Origin: Labyrinthula sp. Ha | Taxonomy: Eukaryota > Sar > Bigyra > Labyrinthulida > Labyrinthulaceae | Reading direction: 5' to 3' | DNA: 64,000 bases | Assembly (NCBI GenBank): GCA_015227615.1 | Contig: JAALGZ010000012.1 | Span: forward strand, 558,001 to 622,000 | In this document: piece after piece, positions 57,483 through 64,000 of the stretch | Numbering within the stretch: the stretch's first letter is position 1 | How the letters are laid out: every line of letters begins with the position of its first letter | Program-made: the position numbers and the translations under genes | Notes under the pieces: model-generated | What the model saw: only the letters and a program-made list of their open reading frames with translations | What the model was told of the DNA's origin: nothing | The model's database searches: none

Positions 57483-60400
57483 GAAGATTTTACAAATTAT
57501 GAAAAAGTAAGTAGATAGTCGAGTATAGTGGAAGTTAGAACACCAACACTGGCTTTTACTGCTCTTAGTTTACATAGTATTTGACTCATGACGATAGATA
57601 CTTTTTTTAGGTATTGAAAGCACTTTAAGCTCAAATCTCACTATTTTCTTTCGTTCTTGGGACATTCTGAGCAACTCAAAAATTAGCTAATATTGATCCT
57701 GTAGTTTTATATCTATCCAAGTTGGACTAGTTTGAGTTATTGGTAAACAAAGTTGGTTATAATGCCTGATGTCTAAACATAGTTTTGGTACGTGTGTGAA
57801 AAAACAGCTTTTTGAATAAGGAAGGATAAACAAAAAAGAATGATGAGAGTATGATGAGGCCCAGTTCCTGCACAGGTTTGACAACTACTACCATATATCT
57901 AACTTCTACAAGTGGATCCTAATGGCCTTGTTCCACGGATTCCTTCTGATCACTATTCCCTTATAGTATTCCAGTTGTTTTGCTATTCTTCGATTTTAAT
58001 TTGCTGTTGTTGCAGTGCTTTATATCTTTTCCTGGTACTTTTTTTTTGAGATTATATTTGGGCCCAGTATACTGAAACAATTTAGATTATATTTTCTTGA
58101 TGCTACCCGGAATTTGATTGATAAGTAATTCAAGGATACTTGTTGCCATGTATTTACCAGGTTAAGGTCTTTGTACTTGAAAACATAAATTGTATAAGTA
58201 TTTCCACTTTTCGCGAAAATCTTCCATTATTTGTGTGGCTAGATTTTTTGCTCCGGTTTGCTCTAGCCAAAGATCCTGACTCCATCTTAGACTTTGAAAC
58301 ACTTCTAGATTTTTTACCTTATTACACGGTATGGTTCCAAGAGTTATTAGTTCTGATAAGCCATCTGGTGTAGACGGCTGTCAGATCAAATTTCTGCTCT
58401 AGAAAGTTTAAATGTCTTGTACACTCTTTCTCGCGAAAAGTAGGGGTCGCTTTTCTAAAATTATTTTGTATTACTTCCTACACTCAGAACTTTGCTGTGT
58501 ACTTCATTCCTTTTTCAATCTGGCTATTTATTGAGACAATTAAATTAATTTGTCTATATCGGACATGTACGCAACATTAAGGTCAAACCAATTCTCCCCC
58601 TTTCTACAAGATATTAGATTTTTAACGCTACTCTAGAAGTTTTGAGGTGTGGGATATTACCTAGGTAAGATTTGTAAAAAGAAAGCCTTATAAAATTTTA
58701 GTATAATAAGTTTAAATAGTTCCTTGGCTAGTAATAGAAGCAAAGTTTTATCATTAAATACTAGATGTTTTTCTTAATGAGTTGAAAATAAGTAATTAAT
58801 GGGCGAAATAGTTTGTAGTAAGGTTTAGCATAGGTTTAGGTGAAGAATAGACGTAAAATATCGTGCAATATAAGCTCTGTGAATAATAAGTAAAGATATT
58901 AAGTAAATTAATATACTGCCGAGAACAAATCTTTACTATATAAAGTTTGTTTCTTGAATCACCAATGTGTTCTCTGAAACTACAGCATCGCCAAATTGAT
59001 ATTTCAAATTTTATAACCCAATATTGCATTACCGCAAATATAAATATTAAAGTATTCAAAGTGTTCTAACATAATATTTCAGAGCGAGCCTAAGCAAGAA
59101 TTGCCTAATTTTTATAGACTTCTCTAGAAAATATCATAAATTTAGAGTTTCCACTCCTATAAAACTAGAGAGCATTCACTTTTAATGAAGATGAATACTG
59201 CTTATTTGGGGCATTGTAAACTATTTTCAAAATTCGAATTTTTCTACCTCTTGTTTAGACTAGCTGAGAGAGTGCCATCTCTCATGCGTTCTGATTATTC
59301 TTACGATTATAAACCGAAAATAAGAAGTGTAAGTATCTTTCCTACAAATGATAAAAAGAGATGACAATAGTTATCGAAAACGGCTTTAAATATATTGTCT
59401 GTATTTGGGTTGTGTACTTTGGCGGAGAAATATTTTTTTAGCATGGTTACCTTGAATCCTTCAAAATTACCATAAAATCAGTTAAATCCTGATTTTCTTT
59501 GATGACTTGAGAAGGCAATCTATTAATATTGCTGTGATTCTAGAATATTTCACGGTGCAGCTAATTTTTCTTTTTCAACTCTTGTTAGTATGAACTTATC
59601 TAAGGAATTTTAAATTGAATACTCAGTGTACTTAGTTTGGTTTTCACAACCAATACGAAAATGTTGTCGATAAAGATATTATTTTATTATTTTTTCTCGT
59701 CTGCTACATTGAAAGTAATATAATGTGGTTTTAATATGCTATTGATATTTATTTTGAAACATTGTACTCAGGTTTATCTACAGTTGTTTCCTCTTTTCTA
59801 TTTCACGTTTGCTCTGTTTTACCCCTCTACTCATAGAAAACAATGTAAATATCCTAGACAAGAAACGTTTCACTGTTGTGGGCTGGTTTTCTCAGGGCAT
59901 TTTGGCAGCATATAGCTAAGCACATACTGTAGTAAAGAAAATATTCATGATTGACTCCACCCCATCTTAAAAAATATATGTCGATATCTCGAGAAACTTG
60001 TTTTATTTCAACAACAGAATCATGTGGTTGCAGCTTAGTAGGCCAAACAGTTAAACAATCATTAACCATTATCTTACTGCTCTTCAAGTCTTAGTCGTAA
60101 CGAGTAAATCGAGATTTATTGATATAGAGCTAGCTGCTGTATACCTTTTAACCTTTAAAGGTTTAAAACTCACGCCTTCTTAAAGATGGCAGCATTGCAT
60201 TTTCTCTTGGTTTATACAGATTACTTTGAGTTCTTGTAATAAGCCTTTATTTCCTGTGTCGACTGAGCATAAATCTAAATATTCTTTATCCGGGATGATC
60301 TTAATAGGCGACAATTACTGTACTAACTTTTTCTTTAAGATGCACTTTTTAGATTGTAATGAATTACAAACAAGTATTACGAGACACTTAAAACTAAGCC

Positions 60401-62601
60401 ATGAACAATCTACTGTAGGCAATATATTAATCATCATATTTGTTTTGATCTTTGGTATAACTTTTATCATCGAACTATTTCAGTAACCGTGATGAATACT
60501 TTGGTAGATCTTTCCCTATAACCATTCTTTTCTTTCTAGTTTTTCCAATCTTGCGCTACTATTTAAAGTTGGATTCGAGAGGCTTCAAGTTTGCTTGAGT
60601 GTAGTCTAGTGCTTTTAGTAAAAATCTAATTTTATTGTAAAATAGACTTAGAAATGTTTTCTTTTATGTCTCCATGTCCACATTTTAGGTTTCGTAATAC
60701 TGTTTCTTCGTTGCTTGATAATTGGATATTTCTTTCCTTCAATAAAAGGATTGTTTGTCATTTTGTCGTTCTTACTGCTACATGTCTATTATGTATTGAA
60801 TTTCTTTGAAATCAGGTTTCCCAATATCACAGATGATATAGCGAGAGAGATGGCTAATAAATGCACTGCATGAAGTTTATGGACCAGTGTCTGTATAAGT
60901 ATTTTATTTGTATTGATGATCCATTCATGCATCTTACAAATTTCTTAATACTACGTTCGATATGTCGCTTAGGAAATATGTCTTGCCCCTTCTTTGGTTT
61001 CTTAAGGCGACTCAGCTATAATAATGAATAAATCTCCTAGATGGTGCACTGTTGAGCAGATTTCTACCTCTATTTCTTTGCATAGAATTATTTTACTCTT
61101 CAATAGATAGGTCATGTCTTCTTATATTTACATTTTCATCTCAGAAATCTTTTTGAAATTCAACCAGAGCTTAGATTTACTGGAGAGTATAAGATTTAGG
61201 TTTTCTCTGTTATATGAACATAATATTTTCAATTCTAATTTCAATTTTGTCTTAATAGTATTAGCTTAGCTGTGTTCTATCTCCTATTCTTTAATTAAAT
61301 ATTAAAAGCTCTCCTCCATTGAAGTCTCTATGTGGGAATTGCATAGCTTGTTTTCACACGATATAATATATTTTCTGCATCTGCCTACATTGGATCTGGT
61401 TGCATGATATATTAGCATAGTATACATTACGCAAATCATTTTGGTGGCTCTGGCTTTCAGGGGCTAAGGCTAGTATAATAATTTAGCTTTTGACCTATAT
61501 AGCTCCCCTTTTTAACTTATTTTTTAGTCCAAAACTTTCTGATATATAAAACATAACAGTCACCCTTTCCCCTTATTTAATTTCTGAAGCGTATGCGCTT
61601 CGTCTAAAACAATTTGAAAAAATAAGTAGTTTGATTGGGTATTAGTTAAGTTTGCAAATGACTTAGGCTTGAGTGATAGGAAGATGACAAACATTATTTA
61701 CATCTTGTGAAAATTCTCGAAATTTGTGCTGCATTTTCCATCCTGGATACTCTCATTTGGTTCTCTCAGCTTTCTGGCCTAGCTTAATATAATTTTAGTT
61801 ACGAAGCAACGCTATAAATTTCATTCTTTGACAGTGGCTGGGACTCCATAGAAGTCAATCAGTTGGTGCATTTTGGTTAGCTACATAAACCACCGCAGCG
61901 TCTCAAATTGCTCTATGTACTAAGAAGTGTAAAATCTTAACCAATGATCACCGATGTGAGAAACAGTGCAGAAGCATGTCGGTAAGTCGGGGTGACAGAT
62001 CTTGAACTAGATAACATGTGGAATGGGTGTCATTAACATCTTAGAATAGTTAGGCAGGTTGTCTGCTGTACAAAAGACTCATAATGGCTCTTACATGTTG
62101 CACAAAAAAATGTTTTCACGCAGAGAATACATTTATAAAAGTACTCTAATTATGATTACGCTGGGAATACTTCTTACGTAGGAAAATTTCGAAATGGAGA
62201 TACTCAAGCAGGTTTATTGAACCAACTTGGTGAAACTTAACAGTCGGTTTAAATTTTTCCACGCAACAATAAAATAAGTCATATTTTCCTTTAATTATGA
62301 GTTTTAATAATACTGCGTAGATTAAATGGTGTATGCTATAAATGGGTTGTTCTGATAAGTAAGCGCTAACAGTAAAGATATCAAGTTATTCATAGAAAGA
62401 AATGCAGGAAATAACAAATAAGAGCAATAGAAACAATAAAAGCTATCACTTTGCACTGCATTCTTCTACACTTTAAGGAGTGCTAAGCTTTGAAAGAACA
62501 AGCTTGTGCAAAAGAAGCAATTTGTGCACATATCCACCAAAGTTTTCTAACCTTGTAAAACTGACATAAGAACGCCAATGATTGAAAAAAAAAGATAGGT
62601 A

Positions 62602-63225
62602 TCAGAAAATATTTTTGTAAAAGCGTGTCTCAAAGAGCGTAACATCACGAACTAAGTTCCCTACACTTTCTAAACGCTCTAAAAATTCCTGAGCAAACGA
62701 CGAGGAAGTACCAATCTCATTGCCCAACAATCTAGCCGTAACATAACCCACATTTTCAATATTATCCTGAACAAAACGTTCTACAATAGGCCCAACCTTC
62801 TTTGAAACCACAATTTTCGTACCAGATTTGAGTTCAACCAAATCAAAATTTCTGAGTTTTTCAGCCTCTCGGAGAAGCCTCTTAACAGATATGGGTTCAG
62901 TGGTTCTAATAGTGTTTACTACGCAATACAAATCAGTAAGCGATAAAATATAACCTCCATTACTTTTCAAAATTTGAGATACGATTCCTTCTAAGGAATC
63001 AAGCTCTTCTTCATCTTCTTCCGCATCGAACCCTCCAATGAGCGAGAACAATGAGTCAGGAGGTTTATCCCCATACCTGGTTACCAAAGCTAGTAATCTA
63101 TCCGTAGAATTTAATAAATCCTGAAGAGAATTAACGGCCTGAGATGTTAGGTTTTTTGCATCATCAACTTTTTTCCTCTTGTTTTCTATTGCTTTTCCAA
63201 TTCCAACGGATGAATTTAGAGGCAT
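62602..63225 (-). CDS. VPS36: ESCRT-II subunit VPS36, lacking the GLUE domain
   Basis: A single exon of 207 residues matching the C-terminal two thirds of VPS36/EAP45. It starts GIGKAIENKRKKVDDAKN (the linker helix). It continues with LEGIVSQILKSNGGYILSLTD and LYCVVNTIR (first winged helix), LREAEKLRNFDLVELKSGTKI, and the closing ETRFYKNIF, which mirrors the RFYPNLF end of known VPS36. In ESCRT-II, VPS36 pairs with VPS22 and VPS25 to sort ubiquitinated cargo into multivesicular bodies. The N-terminal GLUE domain, which binds phosphoinositide and ubiquitin, is absent. Only 43 bp separate this ATG from the divergent gene's ATG, so there is no room for it nearby. Confidence 0.85.
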   Translation of the reverse strand: MPLNSSVGIGKAIENKRKKVDDAKNLTSQAVNSLQDLLNSTDRLLALVTRYGDKPPDSLFSLIGGFDAEEDEEELDSLEGIVSQILKSNGGYILSLTDLYCVVNTIRTTEPISVKRLLREAEKLRNFDLVELKSGTKIVVSKKVGPIVERFVQDNIENVGYVTARLLGNEIGTSSSFAQEFLERLESVGNLVRDVTLFETRFYKNIF

Positions 63226-63238
63226 TTAATAATAAATC

Positions 63239-63254
63239 AATGTTGCATTACTCC
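63239..63254. promoter_or_regulatory. Shared promoter motif in the VPS36 bidirectional promoter
   Basis: AATGTTGCATTACTCC, centred between the two start codons (13 bp from one, 14 bp from the other). It matches 14 of 16 bases of the complement of the motif at 20966-20981. Confidence 0.4.
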
Positions 63255-63268
63255 CAAGGAAGAATATA

Positions 63269-63511
63269 ATGGAAACATATGTCGAAGCAAGGACACTACA
63301 AACTTATGTGACTTCCAAAGATACAGATTCGTATGACTTTGACGATGGCTTTGAACCATTGACACCACCTGCAGTATTTAAAGAAAAGCCAAGAAGCATT
63401 GTGCAGGAAACAATAGCCGAACTTGACATTTTCTCCAAGGAGATGGACAAAATAGAATGGGTTTTTTCTCACCAGCCATTTGAGACACCAAAAAATAGAT
63501 ATCTTGATTAG
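63269..63511 (+). CDS. Small acidic protein, 80 residues, unknown
   Basis: A complete ORF with ATG and TAG, acidic (YDFDDGFEPLTPP) with one probable amphipathic helix (VQETIAELDIFSKEMDKIEW). There is no signal peptide or membrane segment. It is supported mainly by its position. It is divergent from VPS36 with a shared 43-bp promoter, and convergent with the GLE1-like gene with 9 bp between stops, exactly the packing of real neighbours in this genome. No family is recognised. Confidence 0.6.
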   Translation: METYVEARTLQTYVTSKDTDSYDFDDGFEPLTPPAVFKEKPRSIVQETIAELDIFSKEMDKIEWVFSHQPFETPKNRYLD

Positions 63512-63520
63512 AACAGATTA

Positions 63521-64000
63521 CTATTGCTTTTGTACGTCAACTGCTAGAACTCTGGCATCATTTTTCTTTGATCCAGGTGGAGAAATTTTCAATTTTCCAT
63601 CGTGATATTTCTCTTTGAAAAATTCTATAAAACTTTTAAACCTGTCGCTATCATTATGTTCACTCTCATCAAACAAACCTGTTTTTTTACATTTAGTAAT
63701 GAATTCCTCAGAAGAAAGCACTTTCAGCAACTTTCTCAACAATGGTTTACCCACTTGGTTTTGCAGCTCGTATCCGCAAACTGCGAAAAATGTTTGCAAA
63801 ACATATGGCAAAAACCTATCCAAGGGTCTATTCAAATGTCCAGCTAGAAATCTCCAGCAGAAAATTATACCAGGGTTATTGCTAGGGTGAATAGTTGCGT
63901 CTGGGGTTTGGGGAAGAAAGGGAAATCGTGAGTCGATATACTCAGAAGCTGAAAGCGTCTTCAACTCAGTTTGATAAAAAGCCGCTTGAAAACCAGCCAC
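63521..64000 (-). CDS. GLE1: GLE1-like mRNA export factor, C-terminal part (5' end off window)
   Basis: The frame is open through the right edge, so only the last 159 residues are present. HPSNNPGIIFCWRFLAGHLNRP, a helix ending in LQTFFAVCGYELQNQVGKPL, and LRKLLKVLSSEEFITKCK, then FKSFIEFFKEKYHDGKL, follow the C-terminal GLE1 domain. There the equivalent blocks are WxWIAxxLN, LxxFLEVCGxxLxxxYxxxF and a final short F-L helix. GLE1 binds InsP6 and activates the DEAD-box protein DBP5 at the nuclear pore. The match rests on block order, so another HEAT-like protein is possible. Confidence 0.6.
   Translation of the reverse strand: MAGFQAAFYQTELKTLSASEYIDSRFPFLPQTPDATIHPSNNPGIIFCWRFLAGHLNRPLDRFLPYVLQTFFAVCGYELQNQVGKPLLRKLLKVLSSEEFITKCKKTGLFDESEHNDSDRFKSFIEFFKEKYHDGKLKISPPGSKKNDARVLAVDVQKQ

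Larger units (their letters stand above)
52612..62601. other. Gene desert, 10 kb
   Basis: AT-rich and stop-dense, with no gene longer than about 90 codons that looks coding. It contains a perfect 12-bp hairpin (52779-52810), a G-run near 52912, and one distinct GC-richer island (57290-57485) described separately. I find no tRNA or rRNA and no MULE ends. Confidence 0.6.

Overview
This is nuclear DNA of a single-celled eukaryote that builds cilia or flagella. It is AT-rich and uses TAA, TAG and TGA as ordinary stops. Evidence for a ciliated or flagellated organism is IFT80 (intraflagellar transport) at the left edge and a CFAP210-like inner protein of axonemal doublets. A fungal-type elongation factor 3, an AP2-domain protein, a Kir channel and a HAD family that I know from ciliates, oomycetes and algae point to a protist or alga, perhaps in the SAR/haptophyte/cryptophyte range. 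I cannot place it further. Its most distinctive trait is tiny introns: nine of the ten I can place by joining reading frames are 27-31 nt long, and one is 52 nt.

The layout is tight gene clusters separated by 3-10 kb deserts. Cluster 1 (1-1009): IFT80, partial. Cluster 2 (4517-7139): a small two-exon gene, a JmjC oxygenase, a small mitochondrial-type membrane protein and a Kir channel. Just upstream of the Kir gene sits a 1.0-kb MULE-derived non-autonomous element with a perfect 10-bp target duplication. Cluster 3 (11752-13315): an AI-2E-family membrane protein, with a possible small divergent ORF. Cluster 4 (16748-24912): a PIAS/Siz SUMO ligase, MRE11, and the DEAH helicase DHX37/Dhr1. MRE11 and the helicase share a 74-bp promoter. 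Next is a HAD-like protein (25506-26645), then a 6-kb desert ending at a 3.1-kb MULE element with a decayed transposase. That element abuts the start of a zinc-finger/coiled-coil gene. Cluster 5 (36028-41052): that gene, CFAP210 and an AP2 protein. The stop codons of the first two touch each other. EF-3 (44911-48015) follows. Next is a ROCO (Roc-COR) plus TIR gene in one continuous frame from 52611 to 48916, broken by four in-frame stops and no frameshift. After a 10-kb desert the window ends with a short VPS36, a small unknown gene and the C-terminal part of a GLE1-like mRNA export factor.

Functionally the genes are mostly housekeeping: cilium, DNA repair, ribosome assembly, translation, SUMO, ESCRT-II and mRNA export. 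There are no operons. Neighbours are divergent with 43-74 bp between starts, or convergent with 0-58 bp between stops. Two of the bidirectional promoters share a 16-bp motif.
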